From positions 20,567-84,566 of the forward strand of contig MNCI01011532.1 of NCBI GenBank assembly GCA_015680685.1: DNA of 64,000 bases, in the 5' to 3' direction. Source of the stretch: Gnetum montanum (Eukaryota > Streptophyta > Gnetopsida > Gnetales > Gnetaceae). How positions within the stretch are numbered: the first letter of the stretch is position 1; each line of letters opens with the position of its first letter. Below are positions 35,095 to 46,609 of this stretch, piece after piece. Under the pieces are notes generated by a model. That model did not search any database, was not told the origin of the DNA, and was given only the letters and a program-made list of their open reading frames with translations. The position numbers and the translations under genes are program-made.

Positions 35095-36150
35095 TCATGT
35101 AGTTCCTAGTGGCGGTGGCTCCTCCATTGGTGCTTTTCCTTTGTCTTGTGCTCCAGGTTTTGAGACTTTATGGTGTTGGAGTATGGCTTGGAGCTTCTCC
35201 TCTTCGGTTCGGGGATCCTGTGCCATCCATGCAAATGTTCTGATGTTTAATGGAGTCAACACCTTCCATGGGCAGGTTAGTTGTGAAAACATTTGATTGG
35301 CCTTGACATACCAAGTTACAAGAACCCATCGTTCCTCTTCGTAGGCTCTAGATTTATCTTTGTATTCTTGGAAATCCGCAATCCATCGAGCTAGATCTGT
35401 TGTGATACCTTTTTGTCCTTGGTAGCTTGCTTTGACCACCTCAAGTTTAGAATTTGCGATCTCTAATTTTTCCAATAACTTCTTATGTTCTGCAAATTCT
35501 TCTTTGTATTTAACATAGGTGGTAGCTACCTGTTGCTTGAGCTCTATTCTCAGGCACTTTGCTATTAACATGGCAAGGTTGGCATACTGCAGGTTTTCCA
35601 ACTCTATGTATTCTATCAGATCTTGAATCTGTAGGTCCTGATTCTTAACTTCCACTTGGTGGGCAAAGGCATATGTGTCCAATATTGTCAACCAATTAGT
35701 GTGTTGAGCACTGATAGTGTTGATGTGGGCCTTGGTCATATGGATCTCCTTCTCAAGGATCTGTTTGTACATTCCCACCTAGTCTTGGAAGTGCTCCTTT
35801 AACTTTTCATGTCGTTTAGCCTCATTTTGCCACACGCTTATTTGAATAGCTATCTTTTGATGAATTGTGCATACCTCCTCCATTGAGAGGGTTTGGTTCT
35901 CCCTAGCTAAATGACTTATGTCTTGGTTGACCTAGATGAATTGTTCTTACAACTGATGGAAATGTTCTTCGAGAAAATTCTTTTTCTTTTCCACAAAGGT
36001 CAACCGAAGGTTGTCGGCAACAAGCTATTTATTTTCCTTCTGTAAGGTGTTGAGTGCTTTGAGATGTGCATGAGTTTGTGCCTGTGCTACAAAGGCATCT
36101 CAAACAACCTTCTCTTTTTCTTTAGCCACCTTTTTATTCTCCATTAGTAG
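35095..36150 (-). pseudogene. Envelope-like ORF, coiled-coil C-terminal half (copy C)
   Basis: One minus-strand frame of about 351 codons runs from 36,150 to the stop at 35,095. The last 227 codons (from 35,778) are open. Upstream, five in-frame stops but no frameshift are seen. The sequence is heptad-like and rich in Lys, Glu and Gln (coiled coil, with LENLQYANLAMLIAK near 35,600). It ends in a Pro-rich tail, PMEEPPPLGTT. The tail, the LQYANLAMLIA block and the overall order match copy A, and the tail order matches the 61-kb gene. The plus-strand Tat/Ogre-like LTR starts exactly at 36,151, so the N-terminal half was cut off by that insertion. Function is unknown. Confidence 0.7.
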
Positions 36151-37849
36151 TGAAACACCACTGATTTTGGCCTAGCACTTTTAAATGAGAACAATTCAAG
36201 CCCTTTCAAAATTTCAGGAGGCAAAATTTGACTAAGGCATAGAACTTACGCCTAGCTTGCTCAAGCCAGCTTGCTCATGCTGTCAAGTTAACTTGCCCCA
36301 GCGTGAGTAACTCCAAATGGCATCAGAATCAAGTTAGAGGTGATTCAGTTTTAGGATGCAAGGAAAGGGTCACTATTTCAACATTCAAAGATTCAAATTT
36401 CAGGTCAAAAAGTGCAAATTTTCACACTCACACTGTCATGCTGAGGTCATGCTGCTAATGTGAGTGCAGCATGAGAAATTTTTAGAGCCCAAGAATGAAT
36501 CAAAATGATCTAATTTCCAAGGTGCAATTCATTCTTAGGATTCACTATTGAAAACTATGGGTTCCAGCCTCCAGAATTCCAAAGTTCAAAGTCCAAAAAT
36601 TACAGATTTTTTGCAGCTCACACTATAGTCACGCTGCACTCATGCTAGTAGTGTGAGTCTAGCATGAGCTACCACAGGTGGCTCAAAAAATTCACTTTCA
36701 AGCTCAGTTTTTGATTTTCAGATCACTCTTAGGGTTATCCAAAGTTGGACAGTAGTTGCACTTAAGAATCAAGCTTCAAAAATTAGAATTTGGAGTGAAA
36801 TGCATCAATTTTGAGTTGCTCATGCTGAGGTCACGCCGAGGACATGCTAGAAGCGTGAGTGCAGCATGAGTGTAGCATGCACATGCTGAGGAAAAAAAAT
36901 CAACTCATGTCGGAAGTTCTAGTCAAGCAAAGAAGCCTCAGACAACCACGAAGCCACTCAGATCGACATCTTGCAGTAGCCAATTCAGAAATCCAGAAGT
37001 TTCAAGCGACCCATAGTTAAATTCTCTTGTTGTACATTGTCATTTCATTGTAAATGTTCATCATTTGTGAGCTTGTTGAGCTCTTACGCTCCGAATTGTA
37101 TGTGTCATGAGCGTAAGCTACCTTGAGTAAGTTATCACACGCTGTAAGATACAATGTACCTGGTCAAAAACGTAACTTGCCCATGCATGTCCAACTCATG
37201 CACAACTATCCATTGGACACATGTCACTAGATTCGCTTTCCTCTCATCTATCAGCCATTGATTCCACCCATGAATTACATACCCGAGCCTAACCAAACCC
37301 TATAAATACCCTGTCAATCCACATAAATAGGGTTTGCAATTTTGAAAGTTGACGGCTTAGGAAAATCAAACCAGCAATCCTTGGGCACTCAGGCACACTT
37401 GACTCCTAGCATCCAAGCACATTTGAAGCACATCACATCACCCTGGGGCTTGGCGCTTGACCTACCATCCACATGTGTAGCTACGGTTTGATCGGTGCAC
37501 ATCTTTTCTAAGTAATGCAATACAGTTCATTTTTCTAGCCATTATTTTGTTTACTCTACTTTACATTCAGTTCACATTTTTCTTGTAATACTATTCTATG
37601 TATGCTTCGGTTTACATTTAGCATGCTCTGTTTACATTTAGAACATCAGTTACGATAACCCCAGTGCAAGCCATAGTTTATGCTCGGGGAAGTCCTTGGT
37701 TGATTTTCGTGTAGACCATCCAGGGTACTTTGCCTTTGTTTTCTTTTCCAGCTTGCCCTCGGGCGAAGGCAGGGTTAGCTATGTCTACCCGACGATCTTT
37801 CGGTGTTTGTTTCCCTTTCAACCTTACACCGATGATTTAGGTTAGTATA
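36151..37849 (+). repeat. 5' LTR of plus-strand Tat/Ogre-like element (1.7-kb form)
   Basis: It starts TGAAACACCACTG and ends GGTTAGTATA, with a TATA box (CCTATAAATACCC) at 37,299-37,311. Both ends match the 2.7-kb LTRs read on the minus strand at 42,195-44,888 and 54,561-57,258. The middle differs: it lacks the GC-rich CAGCG block and instead has many TCATGCTG/TCACGCTG words. It is followed by a primer-binding site and gag, so it is a 5' LTR. The near-copy is at 39,286-40,984. Confidence 0.85.
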
Positions 37850-37855
37850 GTAATT

Positions 37856-37873
37856 TGGTGCTAGAAGGAGGGC
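37856..37873 (+). other. Primer-binding site of Tat/Ogre-like element
   Basis: TGGTGCTAGAAGGAGGGC lies 7 nt after the LTR end. The minus-strand element has TGGCACTAGAAAGAGGGC at the equivalent place (54,555-54,538). The primer tRNA is not assigned. The near-copy lies at 40,991. Confidence 0.55.
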
Positions 37874-37989
37874 CGACTTGTTTGTTATCTATCAAAATGT
37901 TGATCATGCTACCTATCCAAACCCTACATGGACGAAGTGCTAAAACTAAAGCACAGTCCAGCTAGCTTACATGCACTAGCTTGACTTAC

Positions 37990-38350
37990 CCATCCTGATA
38001 CCTAATGCTATAGTTAACTCACGCTACAGCTACTCACGCTATTTTCCAGTCACGCTGTAGCTAATCACACTGTTTGCCAGTCACACTGCAGTTAACTCAC
38101 ATTGCAACTACTCATGCTATTTTCCATTCACACTGCAGTTAACTCATGTTGCAACTACTCACGCTATTTTCCAGTCACACTACAGTTAACTCATGTTGTA
38201 GCTACTCACGTCGTTAGTCAGTCACGCTGCAATTCACTTGGCTCATGCTGTTAGCTCACTTTGTCAGGTAGTTCATGCTATCTTGGCTCATGCTTTCAGT
38301 TAGTTTACGCTATCAGCTGACACTATCAGTGGCTCACATTCAACTCGTCT
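37990..38350. repeat. 47-bp tandem repeats with TCACGCTR words in the gag leader
   Basis: Roughly four to five diverged 47-bp units begin CACACTGCAGTTAACTC and contain CTACTCACGCTATTTTCC. Single TCATGCTG/TCACGCTG words continue on both sides. The second copy is at 41,125-41,485. No reading frame of note. Confidence 0.8.
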
Positions 38351-38373
38351 AGCCTAGTTTACTCACACACACT

Positions 38374-39060
38374 ATGGAATCCTTCCAATTTAATCTAGTG
38401 ACACTACCGATTTCTGAATTTGGGGTTGAAACCTCAAACCCTGTGACCACTATGGAATCCATAACTATTATTGAACAGTTAAACCCCCAGTGCCCTATGC
38501 ACCAGTCACTTAGGTTACACAGTAAATACCCTACCTATTCCACTCTTACACCCAAATAGTATAACTTCATCTATGTCAAGATCCAAGCCAAATTTCCTAT
38601 CGATCGTGTAGAGAGAGAAGCAAAGCAGGACTATGAACTTATTCACAAAGGGGGTTGTGAGTTTATCCCCTCAGCATTTGATATAATTCCTCTCTCCAAA
38701 CATCATCATAAAATCATATCCCAGCTTCTCATGGCAAGGAGTCAAGCCTTACATCCACCACCAATAGAGCCTCAGAGTGGAGATGAGGAAGATGACTTTG
38801 CAGCCTAATCCAAACATGGGAACTCGTACCATACCATCAGTCCCCATGCCCATACAAACCCATTGTTCCAACCCTTCCTGGAAGAGACTATGCTTTCACC
38901 ACAATCTCTACAAGAAGCACCCACTTCCATTCCCATCTTGTCTAGGCTCAACATTCAATCTGACAAGTCCACTTCCATCTTACCTCTACAAGTACAATCT
39001 TAACAACCCCCTCTTCAGGCTAATGTAGGTTTAATTGTTCAGCCTTAGGTAATTGGGATT
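38374..39060 (+). pseudogene. Gag N-terminal region of plus-strand Tat/Ogre-like element (duplicate copy 1)
   Basis: From the ATG at 38,374 (MESFQFNLVTLP) the frame matches the gag start of the minus-strand element near 54,370 (MESSQVNPITLP). A TAG at 38,557 is followed in the same frame by DRVEREAKQDYELIHKGG and FIPSAFDIIP, then LLMARSQAL. Further stops occur near 38,806 and at 39,001. This is one arm of the 3.1-kb duplication and ends at the N at 39,096. The version connected to the rest of the element is at 41,509. Confidence 0.8.
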
Positions 39061-39285
39061 GTACTATCCTAAATCATCGATGTAAGGATGGAAGGNATGT
39101 TCTTCGAGAAAATTCTTTTTCTTTTCCACAAAGGTCAACCGAAGGTTGTCGGCAACAAGCTATTTATTTTCCTTCTGTAAGGTGTTGAGTGCTTTGAGAT
39201 GTGCATGAGTTTGTGCCTGTGCTACAAAGGCATCTCAAACAACCTTCTCTTTTTCTTTAGCCACCTTTTTATTCTCCATTAGTAG

Positions 39286-40984
39286 TGAAACACCACTGAT
39301 TTTGGCCTAGCACTTTTAAATGAGAACAATTCAAGCCCTTTCAAAATTTCAGGAGGCAAAATTTGACTAAGGCATAGAACTTACGCCTAGCTTGCTCAAG
39401 CCAGCTTGCTCATGCTGTCAAGTTAACTTGCCCCAGCGTGAGTAACTCCAAATGGCATCAGAATCAAGTTAGAGGTGATTCAGTTTTAGGATGCAAGGAA
39501 AGGGTCACTATTTCAACATTCAAAGATTCAAATTTCAGGTCAAAAAGTGCAAATTTTCACACTCACACTGTCATGCTGAGGTCATGCTGCTAATGTGAGT
39601 GCAGCATGAGAAATTTTTAGAGCCCAAGAATGAATCAAAATGATCTAATTTCCAAGGTGCAATTCATTCTTAGGATTCACTATTGAAAACTATGGGTTCC
39701 AGCCTCCAGAATTCCAAAGTTCAAAGTCCAAAAATTACAGATTTTTTGCAGCTCACACTATAGTCACGCTGCACTCATGCTAGTAGTGTGAGTCTAGCAT
39801 GAGCTACCACAGGTGGCTCAAAAAATTCACTTTCAAGCTCAGTTTTTGATTTTCAGATCACTCTTAGGGTCATCCAAAGTTAGACAGTAGTTGCACTTAA
39901 GAATCAAGCTTCAAAAATTAGAATTTGGAGAGAAATGCATCAATTTTGAGTTGCTCATGCTGAGGTCACGCCGAGGACATGCTAGAAGCGTGAGTGCAGC
40001 ATGAGTGTAGCATGCACATGCTGAGGAAAAAAAATCAACTCATGTCGGAAGTTCTAGTCAAGCAAAGAAGCCTCAGACAACCACGAAGCCACTCAGATCG
40101 ACATCTTGCAGTAGCCAATTCAGAAATCCAGAAGTTTCAAGCGACCCATAGTTAAATTCTCTTGTTGTACATTGTCATTTCATTGTAAATGTTCATCATT
40201 TGTGAGCTTGTTGAGCTCTTACGCTCCGAATTGTATGTGTCATGAGCGTAAGCTAGCTTGAGTAAGTTATCACACGCTGTAAGATACAATGTACCTGGTC
40301 AAAAACGTAACTTGCCCATGCATGTCCAACTCATGCACAACTATCCATTGGACACATGTCACTAGATTCGCTTTCCTCTCATCTATCAGCCATTGATTCC
40401 ACCCATGAATTACATACCCGAGCCTAGCCAAACCCTATAAATACCCTGTCAATCCACATAAATAGGGTTTGCAATTTTGAAAGTTGACGGCTTAGGAAAA
40501 TCAAACCAGCAATCCTTGGGCACTCAGGCACACTTGACTCCTAGCATCCAAGCACATCTGAAGCACATCACATCACCCTGGGGCTTGGCGCTTGACCTAC
40601 CATCCACATGTGTAGCTACGGTTTGATCGGTGCACATCTTTTCTAAGTAATGCAATACAGTTCATTTTTCTAGCCATTATTTTGTTTACTCTACTTTACA
40701 TTCAGTTCACATTTTTCTTGTAATACTATTCTATGTATGCTTCGGTTTACATTTAGCATGCTCTGTTTACATTTAGAACATCAGTTACGATAACCCCAGT
40801 GCAAGCCATAGTTTATGCTCGGGGAAGTCCTTGGTTGATTTTCGTGTAGACCATCCAGGGCACTTTGCCTTTGTTTTCTTTTCCAGCTTGCCCTCGGGCG
40901 AAGGCAGGGTTAGCTATGTCTACCCGACGATCTTTCGGTGTTTGTTTCCCTTCCAACCTTACACCGATGATTTAGGTTAGTATA
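39286..40984 (+). repeat. 5' LTR of plus-strand Tat/Ogre-like element (duplicate copy 2)
   Basis: Near-identical to 36,151-37,849 at a constant offset of 3,135, with a TATA box at 40,434-40,446. This copy is contiguous with the gag region and the nested insertion. Confidence 0.85.
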
Positions 40985-41508
40985 GTAATTTGGTGCTAGA
41001 AGGAGGGCCGACTTGTTTGTTATCTATCAAAATGTTGACCATGCTACCTATCCAAACCCTACATGGACGAAGTGCTAAAACTAAAGCACAGTCCAGCTAG
41101 CTTACATGCACTAGCTTGACTTACCCATCCTGATACCTAATGCTGTAGTTAACTCACGCTACAGCTACTCACGCTATTTTCCAGTCACGCTGTAGCTAAT
41201 CACACTGTTTGCCAGTCACACTGCAGTTAACTCACATTGCAACTACTCATGCTATTTTCCATTCACACTGCAGTTAACTCATGTTGCAACTACTCACGCT
41301 ATTTTCCAGTCACACTACAGTTAACTCATGTTGTAGCTACTCACGTCGTTAGTCAGTCACGCTGCAATTCACTTGGCTCATGCTGTTAGCTCACTTTGTC
41401 AGGTAGTTCATGCTATCTTGGCTCATGCTTTCAGTTAGTTTACGCTATCAGCTGACACTATCAGTGGCTCACATTCAACTCGTCTAGCCTAGTTTACTCA
41501 CACACACT

Positions 41509-42194
41509 ATGGAATCCTTCCAATTTAATCTAGTGACACTACCGATTTCTGAATTTGGGGTTGAAACCTCAAACCCTGTGACCACTATGGAATCCATAAC
41601 TATTATTGAACAGTTAAACCCCCAGTGCCCTATGCACCAGTCACTTAGGTTACACAGTAAATACCCTACCTATTCCACTCTTACACCCAAATAGTATAAC
41701 TTCATCTATGTCAAGATCCAAGCCAAATTTCCTATCGATCGTGTAGAGAGAGAAGCAAAGCAGGACTATGAACTTATTCACAAAGGGGGTTGTGAGTTTA
41801 TCCCCTCAGCATTTGATATAATTCCTCTCTCCAAACATCATCATAAAATCATATCCCAGCTTCTCATGGCAAGGAGTCAAGCCTTACATCCACCACCAAT
41901 AGAGCCTCAGAGTGGAGATGAGGAAGATGACTTTGCAGCCTAATCCAAACATGGGAACTCGTACCATACCATCAGTCCCCATGCCCATACAAACCCATTG
42001 TTCCAACCCTTCCTGGAAGAGACTATGCTTTCACCACAATCTCTACAAGAAGCACCCACTTCCATTCCCATCTTGTCTAGGCTCAACATTCAATCTGACA
42101 AGTCCACTTCCATCTTACCTCTACAAGTACAATCTCAACAACCCCCTCTTCAGGCTAATGTAGGTTTAATTGTTCAGCCTTAGGTAATTGGGAT
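41509..42194 (+). pseudogene. Gag N-terminal region, interrupted by nested element at 42,195
   Basis: Same reading as 38,374-39,060, but the stop at 39,001 is a CAA codon here (TAA to CAA). The region is open from about 41,998 to a TAG at 42,181-42,183. The last codons before the insertion read V-I-G; after removing the 15-kb element and one GGGAT they continue M-S-F-I at 57,263, where the minus-strand copy reads V-I-G-M-P-S-I. Gag forms the element's particle. This copy is dead. Confidence 0.85.
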
Positions 42195-44888
42195 TGTACT
42201 ATCCTAAATCATCGATGTAAGGATGGAAGGAAAACAAACACCGAGAGATCATCGGGTAGCCACAGCTAACCCTGCCTTCGCCCGAGGGCAAGCTGGAAAA
42301 GTAAACGAAGGTAGAGTGCCTTGAATGGTCTGTATGCAAATCAACCAAGGACTTCCCTAAGCGTAAGCTACAGCTAGCGATGGGGTTATCGTAAACGGTA
42401 TGTAAACGGAATGTGAACGATGATACAAAATGTAAAAAAAGCGTACTGAATTATAAATAAAGCATAAATAAAACTATATTTGTAAAGCATAAATAGAACT
42501 AAACAATGTAGATGGGAGGCAATAATGAAACTGTATTATATTGTTCAAACAGGAATATGCACTGGTCAAAGCGTAGTTACACAAGTGTGGATGGCAAGTC
42601 AAACGCCTAGCCCCAGAATGATATGACACGATGATGAAACGATGAAATGGGATGAACGTGAGAAGAACTTGAAAGCCAACAATCAGATGTGCCAAGCACC
42701 CAAGGATCGCAAGTTTTGTCCTCCTTCAGAATTACCAATCTCTCCAATCTTTGCCTCTTCCAATCCTCTTCTTCTTCTTGTTCTCCTCTCTTGCTGCTTT
42801 TGCTTTGCTTCTCTTGCCTCCTCCCAGTTTGTGTGAATTGATAGGGTATTTATAGGACTAGGCTAGGGTTTTGGCTAGGGTTTTCTTTGACCAGGTTCAA
42901 TGTATCTGTGTTGGATAGTTGTGCACGAGTTGGATGTATGTTGGTAATTGCATACTTTAACAAGGTTCAATGTATTTTACAACTTGTGGGTCATTCGAGC
43001 CCATAAAAATACAGATAAATTAGAAAAACAAGCCCTCAAGCGATAAAAATTTAAGAAAGCTTAGGAGGATTGGCTCCAGCCCTAGCCCACTTGGAAAATA
43101 TTATATATTTTTTTGTGAATATTCAGCCTGATTTTGCATGGGCTTTCATGTTTCATAGCCATCGTACTAATTCCTGAACTTTGATTAAATAGTGAAAAAA
43201 AATTAGAAAAAATGAGAGAATCACCGAGGATTAAATCAAGAATGCATCAAGGGCAGACATTGCTGGTGGTGCCTGTAGCGACGGTGATGGTGGCAGGTAG
43301 CGAGACATGTAGCAGGGGTACCAAAATAGTGGTGCTAGGGTAGGCAGCGCAGAAAATAATAATATGCATTCCCTGGACCTTTCCTTTTTCCAAAAATTCA
43401 TTTCTGTAGATTGAATCAGAGGTTATTACATGTAGATTCATCACATGTCAGCGTGGCATGACCCTGAAGCAGCAGCGCGATGGTTGGCGGATGGTGCGAA
43501 GTGACAACGCAGCAGGAGCAAAAACAGCAATGCGGCAGCGTAGAAACAGCGACACAGTAGGCATAGGAACAACGATGCGGAAAGAGAAAAAATAGCAACG
43601 TGGTAGGCATAGGAACAACGATGCGGCAGGCAGCACAGGAGTAGTAGCATGGCGAGCAGCGGAGAGGCGGTGGGAGCACAGAGGTGGCGTGTCACCTAGG
43701 CTGGAGATGATCTATGAAATGGAGGAGGTGGAATCGTTGGGGTCATCAGGAAGTCCTTGCTATCTACAATCCAGATAATACTATGATTGAACTTGGACTC
43801 AGACTTTGATCAAAACAGAAATAGAAACAGCAAATCCACAATGGAGTCCCACTAATCTATGCGGCGGTTCAGCTCCACCACATGCAAATGTGCCAATGTG
43901 CACCCATGAGGGTCTTGAACTGGATAAGGTAGCATATGCATAGACCTGACGACATCAACCTAGAAGTTTCCATAATCCATCCTTCAGCCGTCGCTGCAAC
44001 TACCTCGAACAAATCTAGAATTGCAGCTCCTATGATGGCGAGTCGAAACTTTTCACAGCCTGTGGAGGAGCCCTGCAAGCTTTGTCCAGAAGAAGCTGTT
44101 GTTGTATGCCATCATGCGAGGTAGTGGCTCCTCCCAACTTGCCTGGCTTGGTGATTCTTTTGTCACCTCATGCACATGCACGAATATAGACAATCTCTCT
44201 CTCTGCTACTGCACCTCTGAAAACCTCTGTCAACCACACGCAGGCTTCTAAAATTTGGATCTAGGCGTGTATAGATGGCTACGCTACTCGCTCGCTTCTA
44301 CCGATGGCAAATAATGCGGGGGTGGCACTTTCGAAGTTCCTTGCGAAATTCTGTAAATATTTTGCTTTGAAACAAATTTTTTAGTGAGAAACCTCTCTCA
44401 CAGTGGAACTCATTCCAGTTCCTTAGGCCTGGCGATTTAGTTGCCAAAATCCTACAAACTTGCTTCAAGTAAATGCTGATGCAGGAGGTTTCTCTAAATT
44501 TTAACAGAATTTGTAGCGGGTGCTGATTTTGGGCTTTAATGTGACTTAGCTTGCACTCATGCCTAGCATGACTTCTGGCATATCCAGCATCCAATGTGAT
44601 AACTCTATGTGATATTGATGCATGCATCATCTGGTTTGTGCCTTCCGGTGTTGCGAGTACTTCATTCTTCTAGGGAGAACATATCTTCTTGAATATTTTT
44701 TTTGAAAACATAGCATAAAATAGAAGAATCCTTCGTGTCCTTGGGGCCTTTAAGATTCTTAATAAACTCCTCTTCTTGCACCAATGCGTATTGATCCCCT
44801 GTGTATGATCTGGATAATTTTCCGAATGCTTGAAAGGGCTTGAACCATTTTCCATTCAAAGTGCTAAGCTGAAATTAGTGGTGTTTCA
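42195..44888 (-). repeat. 3' LTR of the 15-kb Tat/Ogre-like element
   Basis: It spans 2,694 bp and aligns end to end with 54,561-57,258 and with the solo LTR at 18,104-20,685. A TATA box (CCTATAAATACCC) is at 42,856-42,844 on the minus strand. A degenerate GC-rich CAGCG block lies at about 43,440-43,690. Frames inside are non-genic. Confidence 0.92.
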
Positions 44889-44905
44889 TTGGCCCCTCTT
44901 TGTTG
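44889..44905 (-). other. Polypurine tract
   Basis: On the minus strand CAACAAAGAGGGGCCAA directly precedes the 3' LTR start TGAAACACC. This is the usual plus-strand primer site of LTR retrotransposons. Confidence 0.75.
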
Positions 44906-46609
44906 ACGTCTGGAGGAATTCACCCGAGAGACGCCGACAAAGAAGTGCAAACACCATGAACAAACAAAGCATCAAACATTAACCATTAGCCTTTGGTTGG
45001 ATATTATCGCACCATTTTCAAAAGTACATAGGATTGAGGGAATGTGGTTCAAGATGCAAGGGAATTGGTTATACCTAGGGAGGCTAGGAGGTTAAGGGCT
45101 ATGATTACTATTGGGATTTGTGGGAGAGGAATGCTCTCTTGTCCATAAGTCATGTTATTTATCCTTGTCAACAACCAGGTTTTCATTAGACTCGGAACCA
45201 AGACATAGGAGGTGTGTTCTTTGGAGAAATGGGACTCTTATAGAGTATTTGTGGGGCTCGTTGTAAATAGCCAAAGCCATGTGATGATGTGTAACATGGT
45301 CTCTTCGAGATACAAGTGTAACTATTTTTCAAGACAATTGCCTTCTCACCTGGGGCTTGTATCGGAACGGCCAATAGTCTTTTGTTTATGATGTCAACGG
45401 GGTCTTGAAGACCTTTTCTATTCATTTTGCTCTTTGACCCTTTTTTTGGCTTTCTTTTTGTCTTTTTTTTCTTTTCTTGGTCTTTTTGAAAGAGCTTGCT
45501 TTTTGTGCCATGCTCGTGTTTGAGCACTTGCATTTTGCATCATGTACTATGTATTGTGTTTTGCATCGCAACTGCTTAGAGAGCTACAATGTGCAACAGT
45601 GTATCAAGAGTTTTGAGGTGAGAAGAATGTATTAGGGGGGGGGGGGGGATAATTGAAGAGGCTAAGGGGAACATGATGGGGAAATAGGGGATGCATCGAG
45701 AGACGGGAATGTACTTATGAATGGATTGATTAACCCAGTCGTGTGTGTCAGGAAAAACGTGATACCTTGTCATCATGATGAAGTGCATCTATGCACGAAT
45801 GCCTCAGAAGTGTCATCCTGCAAACACAACTCCAAGAAGACAAGAAAACCACAGATGAAATAGTCAGATGCCTTAGAAGTGTCATCCTGCAAACACAACT
45901 CCAAGAAGACAAGAAAACCACAGATGAAATAGTCTGCTAAACACTTTAAACAAGGAGGTGGAGTCACCACATGCAGCTTTCAAAGCAAACAGAATCATGA
46001 ACAGCATCAGTTTCATTAGGCCCCATGGGATGAATCATGCAACAAGTCTATGTGGAACAGGAACAACAAACTGCAACAACAGATCTTTTTAGGTTTTGCC
46101 TAGTCGTTGATGACGTCTCCAATTTATAGTCTTAGCGGACTGTTGTGGATTAGTTTCACGTCATAACCCCTTGGATGATGCCAGTTTAGCATCGTGGCAG
46201 ATGGTGCATTGCTAGTTTATAGTCATAGTGGACTATGAAGAGGCAAACTAGTTTATAGTCTTAGTGGACTCTAGATGCTAGTTTCATGTCATGGCAGATG
46301 AATGTAGTATTTTAGTGTCATAATGGACAGAAATCTGTGGTATTATTTTTAAGTCATGATCCAGGACTGTTCTGTGGTATCAGTTTTAAGTCATGATCCA
46401 GGACTGTTCTATGGTATCAATTTTAAGTCATGATGTAGGATTGTTCTGTGGTATCAGTTTTAAGTCATGATCCAGGACTATTCTATGGTATCAGTTTTAA
46501 GTCATGATCCAGGACTGTTTTGTGGTATCAGTTTTAAGTCATGATCTAGGACTGTTTTGTGGTATTAGTTTTAAGTCATGATCCAGGACTGTGATGTACC
46601 TCAAGTTTT
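44906..46609 (-). other. 3' spacer between integrase and 3' LTR, repeat-bearing
   Basis: This is 1.7 kb without a credible gene. It contains a 69-bp tandem duplication (45,799-45,867 and 45,868-45,936, one mismatch noted in the body), a G14 run at 45,635-45,648, and an array of 37-bp units at 46,345-46,592 preceded by more diverged relatives (46,110-46,320). The minus-strand frame at 45,533-45,186 is Lys-rich and probably chance. No accessory ORF of the kind seen in the Athila copies is present. Confidence 0.6.
46345..46592. repeat. Array of about seven 37-bp repeats
   Basis: Units read AGTTTTAAGTCATGATCCAG followed by GACTGTTCTGTGGTATC, with one to four changes each. Diverged relatives with TTTATAGTCTTAGTGGAC extend the array to about 46,110. 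The core TTTAAGTCAT...GAC resembles the 27-bp array at 50,507-50,694. Confidence 0.9.

Larger units (their letters stand above)
35962..39095. repeat. 3,134-bp near-identical direct duplication, copy 1
   Basis: It is collinear without indels with 39,097-42,230 (offset 3,135) and differs at only about a dozen positions that I could find, mostly transitions. The two copies are separated by the single N at 39,096. The unit includes 189 bp of flanking envelope-like ORF, the whole LTR, the leader and the gag start. Confidence 0.95.
39097..42230. repeat. 3,134-bp near-identical direct duplication, copy 2
   Basis: Second copy of the unit described for 35,962-39,095. Its right end runs 36 bp into the inserted element's LTR, as does copy 1. 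The insertion therefore predates the divergence of the copies. This fits two haplotypes placed in tandem by the assembler, or a real recent tandem duplication. Confidence 0.95.

Noticed and set aside
36151-44888. LTR, short gag and inverted LTR (40-45 kb) as a novel compact inverted-LTR element
   Set aside because: The right LTR belongs to the 15-kb minus-strand element, as its target duplication, polypurine tract and the in-frame gag rejoining at 57,259 show.
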